Positions 8,849 through 16,720 of a DNA stretch of 64,000 bases are shown one piece after another. The stretch covers positions 434,001-498,000 of the forward strand of contig JAFEDJ010000021.1 in assembly GCA_018241685.1 (NCBI GenBank). The letters run 5' to 3'. The notes below the pieces were generated by a model that did not search any database, had not been told where the DNA came from, and saw only the letters and a list, made by a program, of their open reading frames with translations. This DNA comes from Pseudomonadota bacterium. GTDB lineage: Bacteria; Pseudomonadota; Gammaproteobacteria; Burkholderiales; Rhodocyclaceae. Each line of letters begins with the position of its first letter. Position 1 is the stretch's first letter. A program made the position numbers and the translations under genes.

Positions 8849-10813
8849 TCATTCCAACCCGGCACCCGGCGCGGGACTACCCAGATCGCTGCCGCCAGTG
8901 CCGTCGCTGGCCGAGATGGTACCGAGGCGCCCCTTCAGGGACGGCGCCCGCCCGTCGAGCAGCGCAGAGTAGATGATGCTGTTGGCCATCACCTTCTTCA
9001 CATAGTCGCGGGTTTCGTTGAAGGGGATGGTCTCGGCATACACCGCGCCTTCGAGGGGCTTGCTGTCCTTCCACTTCTTCGCCCGTCCCGGACCGGCATT
9101 GTAGGCGGCGGACGCCAGCACCGGATGGTTGTCGAGGCCGGCCAGCACCATGCGCATGTAGGTGGTGCCGAGCATCACGTTGGTGTCCGGATCCTGCAGC
9201 CAGCCGACGTTGAAGCCCTTCATGCCGAGCTTGCCGGCGACCCACTGGCCGGTGGCCGGCATGATCTGCATCAGCCCCTGGGCACCGACACCGGAGCGGG
9301 CGGCGGTGACGAAGCGGCTTTCCTGGCGCATCAGGCCATAGACCCAGCCGGTGTCCAGGTCGCGGCTCTTCGCGTTGGGCTCGATGCGGTCGCGGAAAGG
9401 CGCCAGGTAGCGCAGGCTGTAGTCGTGCTCGTTGCGGGTGCGGTCGGCGGCGTTGATGGCCCGGTCGTAGATGCCGAGCTGCTGGGCCAATTGGGCCGCG
9501 GCGAGCAGGAAGCGGTCATCCTTGTTGCGCAGCGTCCAATTCCACTCACGGGTGCCTTCAGTGCGCAGATCCAGGCGGAACAGCGCGATGGCCCGCTGCA
9601 GGCCCGGCGTCTGGCGCGCCAGCTCGGCCTCGTCGGCGCTGGTGGCGCGCGCCTTGGCCGGCAGCGTGAAGGTCTGGCCGAGCTCTTCGCCGGCCAGGAT
9701 GCTGTAGAAGGTCGGATGGCCGGCGATGCGCGCGAACTCCTTGCGGGCGGCCTCCCGGTTGCCGAGAGCCTGCTGGGCGCGGCCGAGCCAGTAGCTCCAG
9801 TCCGGCTGCTCGCGCAGCCCCGGCGGCATGGCCTCGACGGCGCTGCGCACCGCGCGCCAGTCCGCCGCGCGCAGCGCCGCACGCACGCGCCAGGCAGCTT
9901 GCTCGTCGGACATCGGGGTATCGCCGGCGGCCTTGAACCAGGCGTTCGCATCCGGCAACAGGCGCGCCGCCGCCTGCCAGCCGATCTGCCCGAGCGCATA
10001 GGCGCGGTCGGTGCTCGACAGACGCTCGTCAATGCGCGCATAGCGCACATAGGCGGCCGGCGGATCGTCACGGGCAATGCGGGCCAGAGCAATCAGCGCC
10101 AGCTCGCGCCCCTGGCGGGACGCCGAGAAATTGATCGGCAGGCGGTCGAAGTAGGTCGCCGGATTGGTGCTGGCCTTGTCGAGGTCGGACGGGGCGGGCT
10201 GCTGGTCCGCCGGCAACCAGCTCGCCACCGCGCGCGCACCGGCGAGGCGCTTGGCCTCCATCAGGCGGCGGATGCGGAACCACATGTCGTCCGGGCTGAC
10301 CAGGGCTTCGCGGACCAAGGCCTGCAGCACCGGCACGCAGCTGTCGGGCGTATCCACCAGCACGAACCACAGCGGGCGGGCGTCTTCCAGCGCGGTCCGG
10401 TCACCGTTCTGCAGGCGAGCCTGTAACTGGTAGCACTTCAAGTCCTGCTCCGGCTGCTCCATGTTCGGGAACTCGCCGGCCAGCTGGACCCAGTCGCCGC
10501 GCCTGCCGAGGTTGCGCAGCCATTCGCCGCGCAGCTTCTCGGCCAGCCAGCTGCCGGAATAGCGCTGAAGGAAATCCTGGATGCGCGCCGCATCCACGTC
10601 GGCGGGCCGGGCGACCTGGTTGGACAGCGCCCAGTATTCGGGATAGGGATCGAGGACGTGCCCCGTGGGAGGCGCAAGCTGGACGAGACGGTTACGGTCG
10701 CCGCTGCGCGCAGCATCCTTGGCGAGCAGTATCCTCTCGTCACCGGGATCGCCGCCGGCCGGCAAGGCCATCCACAACACTGCCGCCAGCACGGCCCACA
10801 CGCTATTCTTCAT
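8849..10813 (-). CDS. slt: Soluble lytic murein transglycosylase, Slt70 family
   Basis: This periplasmic enzyme cleaves peptidoglycan glycan strands to 1,6-anhydro products. It is 654 residues with a signal peptide (about 1-22), a long alpha-superhelical region and a C-terminal catalytic domain. The catalytic Glu is in GLMRQESRF, followed by GVGAQGLMQIMPATG and AYNAGPG, all hallmarks of family 1 lytic transglycosylases. The ATG at 10813 has an AGGAC ribosome site and starts the signal peptide; the frame is open further upstream. It is divergent from the cyclo-ligase gene, whose GTG start lies 41 bases away. Confidence 0.93.
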   Translation of the reverse strand: MKNSVWAVLAAVLWMALPAGGDPGDERILLAKDAARSGDRNRLVQLAPPTGHVLDPYPEYWALSNQVARPADVDAARIQDFLQRYSGSWLAEKLRGEWLRNLGRRGDWVQLAGEFPNMEQPEQDLKCYQLQARLQNGDRTALEDARPLWFVLVDTPDSCVPVLQALVREALVSPDDMWFRIRRLMEAKRLAGARAVASWLPADQQPAPSDLDKASTNPATYFDRLPINFSASRQGRELALIALARIARDDPPAAYVRYARIDERLSSTDRAYALGQIGWQAAARLLPDANAWFKAAGDTPMSDEQAAWRVRAALRAADWRAVRSAVEAMPPGLREQPDWSYWLGRAQQALGNREAARKEFARIAGHPTFYSILAGEELGQTFTLPAKARATSADEAELARQTPGLQRAIALFRLDLRTEGTREWNWTLRNKDDRFLLAAAQLAQQLGIYDRAINAADRTRNEHDYSLRYLAPFRDRIEPNAKSRDLDTGWVYGLMRQESRFVTAARSGVGAQGLMQIMPATGQWVAGKLGMKGFNVGWLQDPDTNVMLGTTYMRMVLAGLDNHPVLASAAYNAGPGRAKKWKDSKPLEGAVYAETIPFNETRDYVKKVMANSIIYSALLDGRAPSLKGRLGTISASDGTGGSDLGSPAPGAGLE

Positions 10814-10854
10814 TGCTTTTACGTCCTGCATCGATGCCATCGGAGAATAGCACA

Positions 10855-11472
10855 GTGACCCCTCCCCTCCTCCGCCCAAGCGTGGATCCCGACGCCGCCG
10901 TTGCCGCGCTGCGACAAAATTTAAGAAAAACCCGCATTGCCGCACGGGAACGACTCCCTGCGGCCGAACGCGCGGCCTTCACACGCCGGATCGAGGATCA
11001 TCTGGACCGCCTGCTGGACGAACTTGCGCCGAAGACGGTGGCTTTCTGCTGGCCGTGGCGCGGCGAGGTGGATCTGGTGCCCTGGGCGCAGCGCTGGCTG
11101 GCCGTCGACCCGGCACGGCAAATGGCGCTGCCGGTGGTCCGGACACCGGGCGCACCGATGGTCTTCCTGCACTGGCATCCGGACGTGCCGATGGAAACGG
11201 ATCACCACGGCATCCCGATTCCCGCCGGCACGGAAATCCTGCAGCCGGAGCTGATCCTGGTACCCCTCAACGTCTTCGACGCCGCCGGTTACCGGCTCGG
11301 CTACGGCGGCGGCTATTTCGACCGCACACTGGCGGCCCTGCAACCGGCGCCGCCGTGCGTCGGCGTGGCCTTCGAGCTGGCACGGGTAGACGACACCTTC
11401 CCCCAGCCCCACGACCAGCCGATGGACTGGATCGTCACCGAGGCCGGTGCCGCCCGGGCAATCAGCGGCTGA
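10855..11472 (+). CDS. 5-formyltetrahydrofolate cyclo-ligase
   Basis: This enzyme converts 5-formyl-THF to 5,10-methenyl-THF using ATP. The family signature GYGGGYFDR is complete, and LILVPLNVFD precedes it. The preferred start is the GTG at 10855, nine bases after GGAG (205 aa); an in-frame ATG at 10834 is the alternative. The 3' end overlaps the 3' end of the convergent oxyR gene by 11 bases. Confidence 0.93.
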   Translation: MTPPLLRPSVDPDAAVAALRQNLRKTRIAARERLPAAERAAFTRRIEDHLDRLLDELAPKTVAFCWPWRGEVDLVPWAQRWLAVDPARQMALPVVRTPGAPMVFLHWHPDVPMETDHHGIPIPAGTEILQPELILVPLNVFDAAGYRLGYGGGYFDRTLAALQPAPPCVGVAFELARVDDTFPQPHDQPMDWIVTEAGAARAISG

Positions 11473-12379
11473 CCGCCCGCACGCCCGCCAACGGGCTGGA
11501 CAGGATCGCCGAGCGGATCACGTCGATGGCGCCGCTGCGCGGGTAGGTCACCCGCCAGGCCAGCGCGACGCGGCGGAAGGGCTCCGGCGCCACGAAGGGG
11601 CGCACGCTGAGCAGCGCGTTGCCGTTCGGCAACGGATCGGCCGCACTGCTCGGCAGCACGGTGATGCCGGCACCGGTGGCCACCATGTGGCGGATGGTTT
11701 CCAGCGAACTACCCTCCAGCGTACGCTGCAGGCCTTCACCGCTGCGGCACATCGGGCACACCTCCAGCACCTGGTCGCGGAAGCAGTTGCCGGCCCCGAG
11801 CAGCAGCAGTGGCGCCTCGGCCAGACTGGAGGCGGCGATCGCATCTTCCTTCTCCCACGCATGGCCAGCCGGCATCAGCACGCGGAAAGGTTCGTCATAG
11901 ACGGCCTGAGTGACGATGCCGGGCTCTTCGAACGGCAAGGCTACGACGATCACGTCCAGGTCGCCGCGTTTGAGGGATTCGGCCAGCCGGGCGGTGTAGT
12001 TTTCCTGGATCAGCAGCGGCATCGACGGTGCCGCCTCATGCACACGCGGGATCAGGTGCGGCAACAGGTAAGGCCCGATGGTGTAGATCACACCGACCTT
12101 CAACGGACCGGACAGGGGGTCGCGGCCGGCGGTGGCGAGTTCCTTGATCTGGCCCGCCTCGAGCAGCACCTTTTCGGCCTGGGCGACGATGCGGGCGCCG
12201 ATGTCGGTGATCTTCACATCGGCGGCGCTGCGCTCGAAGAGCGTCACGGCCAGCTCTTCCTCGAGCTTCTTGATCGCTACCGACAGGGTCGGCTGGCTGA
12301 CATTGCAGCGTTCGGCAGCATGCCCGAAATGACGCTCGCGGGCCAGCGCAACGAGATAGCGGAGATCGGTCAATGTCAT
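11462..12379 (-). CDS. oxyR: Hydrogen-peroxide sensing regulator OxyR
   Basis: A LysR-family activator of peroxide defence genes. It has 305 residues with an N-terminal winged HTH (YLVALARERHFGHAAERCNVSQPTLS). Counting from the ATG at 12379, the redox cysteines in GNCFRDQVLEVC fall at 199 and 208, exactly the positions in E. coli OxyR, which supports this start over the upstream GTG. An OxyR-type ATAG-N7-CTAT site lies just before the gene, consistent with autoregulation. No catalase or ahpC gene is in the window; the divergent neighbour is a DegQ-like protease. Confidence 0.93.
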   Translation of the reverse strand: MTLTDLRYLVALARERHFGHAAERCNVSQPTLSVAIKKLEEELAVTLFERSAADVKITDIGARIVAQAEKVLLEAGQIKELATAGRDPLSGPLKVGVIYTIGPYLLPHLIPRVHEAAPSMPLLIQENYTARLAESLKRGDLDVIVVALPFEEPGIVTQAVYDEPFRVLMPAGHAWEKEDAIAASSLAEAPLLLLGAGNCFRDQVLEVCPMCRSGEGLQRTLEGSSLETIRHMVATGAGITVLPSSAADPLPNGNALLSVRPFVAPEPFRRVALAWRVTYPRSGAIDVIRSAILSSPLAGVRAVSR

Positions 12380-12399
12380 GGGGCACACCCGCAATGGTG

Positions 12400-12414
12400 A
12401 TAGAGATTAACTAT
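12400..12414. promoter_or_regulatory. OxyR-type binding site (ATAG-N7-CTAT)
   Basis: The 15 bases read ATAG, seven bases, CTAT, the half of the known tetranucleotide-repeat OxyR operator. It lies 20 bases from the oxyR start and about 170 from the divergent protease gene. The second half of the full operator is not recognisable. Autorepression of oxyR is the simplest reading. Confidence 0.65.
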
Positions 12415-12582
12415 ACAACGCCCGTGCCAAAAAGCAGCCCCGACGTATGCCGGCCAGCAGCAGCACGGCCCCTCTTGCAGACTGTCCGACCGACCCCACT
12501 TTTGTAAGCGATTGTTGTAGCAGGGAACGCGGCGCCGCGGCGCGGCGTCCATAAATCCGGATAAAAACTACAGGAGTTGCGC

Positions 12583-14091
12583 ATGAAAACTGCCGTGCTT
12601 CGTTCCAGCCTCGCCTTTTCCGCCATTGTCCTGGCCCTGTCGGGCTGCCTGCAGGAGGGCGGCGCCATTTCCCCGTCCCACGCCGTCAGCACGCCGCCGG
12701 CGGTTGCTCCGGCTGCGCCTTCCGCCGCCGCGGCCAACCGCTACGGCCTGCCGGACTTTTCCGGGCTGGTCGAACAGGTGGGGCCGGCCGTCGTCAATAT
12801 CAGCGTGACCCAGAAAGTGGCCCGCGGCGGGGAGACATCCGGCGACGATCCCTTCGCGGATGACCCCTTCTACGACCTCCTGCGCCGCTTCGGCATCCCC
12901 GTGCCCGGCGCGCCGGGCAACGGCGGCGGACGCGGAGGCCGGTCGGCACCCGAGCAGATCCAGCAGGGCGTCGGCTCGGGCTTCATCGTCAGCGCAGACG
13001 GCTACGTGCTGACCAACGCCCACGTGGTGGACGGCGCCACCGAAGTCACCGTCAGGCTGACCGACAAGCGCGAGTTCAAGGCCAAGGTGGTCGGCTCCGA
13101 CAAGCGCACCGACGTAGCGCTGCTGAAGATCAATGCCAACGGCCTGCCCTACGTCAAGACCGGCGACGCCGAACGCAGCAAGGTCGGCGAGTGGGTCGTC
13201 GCGATGGGCTCCCCCTTCGGCTTCGAGAACACCGTGACCGCCGGCATCATCAGTGCCAAGGCCCGTCGCCTGCCGGACGAGACCTACGTGCCTTTCATCC
13301 AGACCGACGTGGCGATCAACCCGGGCAATTCCGGCGGACCGCTGTTCAACCTGGCCGGCGAAGTGATCGGCATCAACTCGCAGATCTACTCCCGCTCCGG
13401 CGGCTTCATGGGCATCTCCTTCGCAATCCCCATCGACGTCGCGCTGAAGGTCAAGGATCAGTTGCAGAAGTACGGCAAGGTGTCCCGCGGCCGCCTCGGC
13501 GTGGCCATCCAGGGCCTCGATGCCGACCTGGCCCAAAACTTCGGTCTCGACAAGCCGACCGGCGCACTGGTCGCCAACGTCGAAGCGGGCTCGCCGGCGG
13601 ATAAGGCCGGACTGCAGGCGGGGGACGTGGTCCTCGGCGTCAACGGCCAGAAGGTGGACAACTCCGCCGACCTGCCGCGCATCATCGGCGAGCTGAAACC
13701 CGGCTCGGTAGTGCGCCTGTCGATCTGGCGCGACCGCAAGGCCCGCGAGCTCAACGTCACCCTGGGCGAGCAGGTCGCCGAACGCAACCTCGCCGCCACC
13801 CCGGAGCGGAAGTCCGAAGCGGCCAGCAGCAAGCTGGGCCTGACCGGCCGCGCGCTGACCACCCAGGAAGCGTCCCGCCTCGGCGTACCCGGCGGCCTGC
13901 TGATCGAAGACGCCGCTGGCCCGGCTGCCAAGGCCGGCCTACAGGCCGGCGACGTGATCCTCGGGATCAACAATCAGCCGATCACCACTGCGGAGCAGTT
14001 CCGCAAGCTCCTCGACGCGGCCGGCAACCGCTTCGCGCTGCTGGTCCAGCGCGGCGGCAGCCGGATCTTCGTGGCCGTGCGTCTGTCCTGA
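12583..14091 (+). CDS. DegQ/MucD-type periplasmic serine protease (lipoprotein)
   Basis: A trypsin-fold protease of the HtrA family for periplasmic protein quality control. From the ATG at 12583 (AGGAG six bases before) it has 502 residues. The signal peptide ends in a lipobox (ALSGC, Cys22), so it should be membrane-tethered. The catalytic triad is H147 (NAHVV), D177 (RTDVALL) and S250 (GNSGGP). Two PDZ domains follow, each with an AGLQAGDVxLGxN core. It stands divergent from oxyR. A possible hairpin (14092-14127) follows the stop. Confidence 0.92.
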   Translation: MKTAVLRSSLAFSAIVLALSGCLQEGGAISPSHAVSTPPAVAPAAPSAAAANRYGLPDFSGLVEQVGPAVVNISVTQKVARGGETSGDDPFADDPFYDLLRRFGIPVPGAPGNGGGRGGRSAPEQIQQGVGSGFIVSADGYVLTNAHVVDGATEVTVRLTDKREFKAKVVGSDKRTDVALLKINANGLPYVKTGDAERSKVGEWVVAMGSPFGFENTVTAGIISAKARRLPDETYVPFIQTDVAINPGNSGGPLFNLAGEVIGINSQIYSRSGGFMGISFAIPIDVALKVKDQLQKYGKVSRGRLGVAIQGLDADLAQNFGLDKPTGALVANVEAGSPADKAGLQAGDVVLGVNGQKVDNSADLPRIIGELKPGSVVRLSIWRDRKARELNVTLGEQVAERNLAATPERKSEAASSKLGLTGRALTTQEASRLGVPGGLLIEDAAGPAAKAGLQAGDVILGINNQPITTAEQFRKLLDAAGNRFALLVQRGGSRIFVAVRLS

Positions 14092-14127
14092 GCCCGACAA
14101 GCGGCCCCACACCAGCCGGTGTCGGGC
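14092..14127 (+). terminator. Possible hairpin after the protease gene
   Basis: GCCCGACA and TGTCGGGC form an eight-base stem around a 20-base loop immediately after the stop codon. There is no T-run, so intrinsic termination would be weak. Confidence 0.35.
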
Positions 14128-14209
14128 CGCCCGCATGAGCCACCAAACGGGTGTGATTACTCATTTACATCGGATGACATGATTCACAACCCAACAAGGG
14201 CGGGGTCGA

Positions 14210-14258
14210 TATAATTGGAAGATTATGGGGGCGACGTGGAACGTCAGGGAGACCCCCA
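14210..14258 (+). promoter_or_regulatory. TATAAT element and 5'-leader hairpin before the TonB receptor gene
   Basis: A perfect TATAAT is at 14210-14215, without a good -35 at 17 bases. Downstream, TGGGGG (14226-14231) can pair with CCCCCA (14253-14258) around an inner GACGT-GGA-ACGTC hairpin. The structure would sit near the start of the mRNA, upstream of the ATG at 14285. It matches no riboswitch class I recognise. Confidence 0.4.
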
Positions 14259-14284
14259 CTTCCACCACAATAAAAAATCGTTCA

Positions 14285-16312
14285 ATGCCCTTGCTGACTA
14301 TTCGGCAGGCTCTACCTGCTGCGCTGGCTGGTTTACTGTGTCTGCCCACGCTCCATGCCCATGCACAGAGCCGGGCTGACAGTGCGGAATCCCCTTTTTT
14401 CGAAGAGTTGCCGACCGTCCTGTCGGCATCCCGCCTGCCCCAGGTCCTCAACGAGGCACCGGGTGCGGTGACCATCCTCGACCGCGAGTTCATCCGTGCC
14501 ACCGGCTACCGGGATGTCGCCCGCCTGCTGCGTCTCGTTCCCGGCATGCAGGTCGGTCAGGAGCGCGGCCATTCCCAATGGGTAACCTACCACGGCCTCG
14601 GCAGTGACTACCCGACCGAGATCCAGGTCCTCATCGACGGCCGCTCGGTGTATGCGCCGAGTTCTTTCGGCGGTGTCGACTGGTCCGCGCTGCCGCTCAC
14701 CATCCAGGAAATCGAGCGCATCGAGGTCGTCCGCGGCACCAACTCCAATGCCTATGGCGCCAACGCCTTCCTGGGCGTCATCAACATCATCACCCGCCAC
14801 AGCCACCAGGACCACGGCGCATCCGGCCAGGTCAATGTCGGTCAGCATGGCATCGCCGATCTGTACGCGAGCTGGACGGGCGGTAGCGACGGGCTGGGCG
14901 TCCGCATGTCCGCGGCACAGACACGGGACAATGGCTTCAGCGCCCTCAACGACTCCCGCCACACCCAGACCCTCAGCCTGCGCAGCGACTATCGACTGAA
15001 TGCCCGCGACGAGCTGACGCTGCGGGCCGGCTACAGCCGCGCCCAGCGGGGACTCGGCTATCCCGATTCGCTGTTCGACAACAATGGAGAACGGAATAGC
15101 GATTCCGAGGCGTCGACAGTCCATATGACCTGGCGCCGGACGCTCGACGAGAACGAGGAATGGCTCGTCAGCCTGTACCGCAACCACGAAGCCGGCACGG
15201 AAAAATGGCTGGCCTCGGCGCCCCCCGCCTTTCCGGCTGTGCCGCTGAATCGCAGCCGCGACAGCGATCGCACCAACGCGGAGATCCAGCATCGCTTCGC
15301 GCTGACCTCCCAGGCCCGCATGGTGTGGGGTCTCGAAGCGCGCCGCGATTCGACGGACGCATCCTTCCTGTTCGCAGGCCGGAAACCCCCAGTCCTCGAC
15401 CTGTACCGCGGGTTCGCCAATCTCGACTGGCACCTGACCCCCGAGTGGCAACTGAACCTCGGCGGCCTGCTGGAGAAGAACAGCGGGATGGCCAGCCAGT
15501 TCATCCCGCGCGCCTTCCTCAACTGGCAGGCCAGCCCCCGCGACACCTTCCGGGCCGGTTACGCAAGGGCCTGGCAGCAGCGCAACCTGTTCGACCTGTA
15601 TGGCGATGTACGGGCCTACGATCCCAAATCGGGCATCCTGGTGTCCTGGCCCTACGTGTCCAATCCCAATCTGCGCACACCGTACGTAGATACCGTCGAA
15701 GTGGGCTACCTCGGCCGCTTCCCGGCCCTGGACGCCACACTGGACGTGCGCATCTTCAACGAACGCATCACCGATTTCGTCGTCCGCCAGACGGTGCCCT
15801 CCCCGGTCGGCCCACTGCCGCTACCGCTGCCCAGCTCCCAGTTCGTCAATGTGGACATGCCGGTCGAACTGCGCGGCATCGAATACCAGCTCCGCACCAA
15901 GCCCTGGACCGGCGGTGAAGTGCTGTTCAGCCACACGCTGATCGATCGCCGGGTCAATGATCGCTCCATCGCCGAGCGCACCTCGCCCTATTCAGCCAGC
16001 CTGACCTGGCTGCAGGACTACGGCAGCGGCTGGAAGAGCACGGCCAGCCTGCTGCGCATGGGCCCGCTGGCCGGCGGCTACGGCTACGTACCGGGCTACG
16101 ATTACGTGTCGCGGCCTTACACCACCCTTGACCTGCGCGTCGCGCGCAACTTCCGCATGGATGGCCGCCTGGTGGAAGTAGCCCTGAACGGCATCAACCT
16201 GGGCTCGTCGCACCAGGAGATCACCGACCGCTCGGAGCAGTTCCTGCATCCCGACCGGCCGGTGAATCCAGCCTCCAGCATGATCTGGCTGTCCGTCGCC
16301 ATCGATCTCTGA
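14285..16312 (+). CDS. TonB-dependent outer-membrane receptor
   Basis: A 675-residue outer-membrane receptor for energised uptake of a siderophore, cobalamin-like or other ligand. A signal peptide (MPLLTIRQ to AHAQ, about 26 residues) is followed by a plug domain with VLSASRLPQVLNEAPGAV, the TonB-box/plug onset, and VIDGRSVY- and VVRGTNSNAYGANAFLGVINI-type plug motifs. The rest is beta-barrel rich in aromatic alternation, ending in LSVAIDL. An ATG at 14225 is in frame but would put 20 polar residues before the signal peptide. The substrate cannot be assigned; the next gene set is metal efflux on the opposite strand. Confidence 0.88.
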   Translation: MPLLTIRQALPAALAGLLCLPTLHAHAQSRADSAESPFFEELPTVLSASRLPQVLNEAPGAVTILDREFIRATGYRDVARLLRLVPGMQVGQERGHSQWVTYHGLGSDYPTEIQVLIDGRSVYAPSSFGGVDWSALPLTIQEIERIEVVRGTNSNAYGANAFLGVINIITRHSHQDHGASGQVNVGQHGIADLYASWTGGSDGLGVRMSAAQTRDNGFSALNDSRHTQTLSLRSDYRLNARDELTLRAGYSRAQRGLGYPDSLFDNNGERNSDSEASTVHMTWRRTLDENEEWLVSLYRNHEAGTEKWLASAPPAFPAVPLNRSRDSDRTNAEIQHRFALTSQARMVWGLEARRDSTDASFLFAGRKPPVLDLYRGFANLDWHLTPEWQLNLGGLLEKNSGMASQFIPRAFLNWQASPRDTFRAGYARAWQQRNLFDLYGDVRAYDPKSGILVSWPYVSNPNLRTPYVDTVEVGYLGRFPALDATLDVRIFNERITDFVVRQTVPSPVGPLPLPLPSSQFVNVDMPVELRGIEYQLRTKPWTGGEVLFSHTLIDRRVNDRSIAERTSPYSASLTWLQDYGSGWKSTASLLRMGPLAGGYGYVPGYDYVSRPYTTLDLRVARNFRMDGRLVEVALNGINLGSSHQEITDRSEQFLHPDRPVNPASSMIWLSVAIDL

Positions 16313-16324
16313 ACGCCCGGCGCT

Positions 16325-16663
16325 TCAGGCCTGCGGGGCGCCGTCGACGGTCTTGCGGATGAACACCGCACGCTGCACATCCACCACCCACACCAACCCG
16401 TCGCCGGTCTGACCGGTGCTGGCAACCTGCACGATCTGCTCGACCAACGCCTCCACCAGCTCATCGGGCGCGATGATCTCGACCCGCATCTTGTCGCTGA
16501 AATCCGTCAACTCGTCCTTGATGTTGGCAGGCGTGTGACGCACGGTGGCGCCGCAGCCCACCGCCTTGCTGATGGTCATCCCCGGGAAACCCGGCACGGC
16601 CCGCAGCACCTCGCGCAGGCGGGGCAGTTTCTGGGGCCGGATGACGGCACGTATCTCTTTCAT
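16325..16663 (-). CDS. PII-like protein of the metal-efflux operon
   Basis: A 112-residue protein of the GlnB/PII fold. The opening MKEIRAVIRPQKLPRLREVL and the late TGQTGDGLVWVVDV stretch match PII strand 1 and the ATP-contacting TGxxGDG motif. The T-loop lacks the Tyr that is uridylylated in GlnB. PII-like proteins that follow RND metal pumps are known; a role in sensing nucleotide or metal status for the pump is inference. It sits 57 bases after czcA with AAGGAG before its ATG, so it is probably the last gene of that operon. Confidence 0.82.
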   Translation of the reverse strand: MKEIRAVIRPQKLPRLREVLRAVPGFPGMTISKAVGCGATVRHTPANIKDELTDFSDKMRVEIIAPDELVEALVEQIVQVASTGQTGDGLVWVVDVQRAVFIRKTVDGAPQA

Positions 16664-16720
16664 GATGTCTCCTTCGTACTGCGGCGGGCCACCCTTCAGG
16701 GCGGCCCTTTCAAGTCTTGA

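Noticed and set aside
14225..14284. ATG at 14225 as start of the TonB receptor
   Set aside because: It would put 20 polar residues before the signal peptide and lies too close to the TATAAT element.
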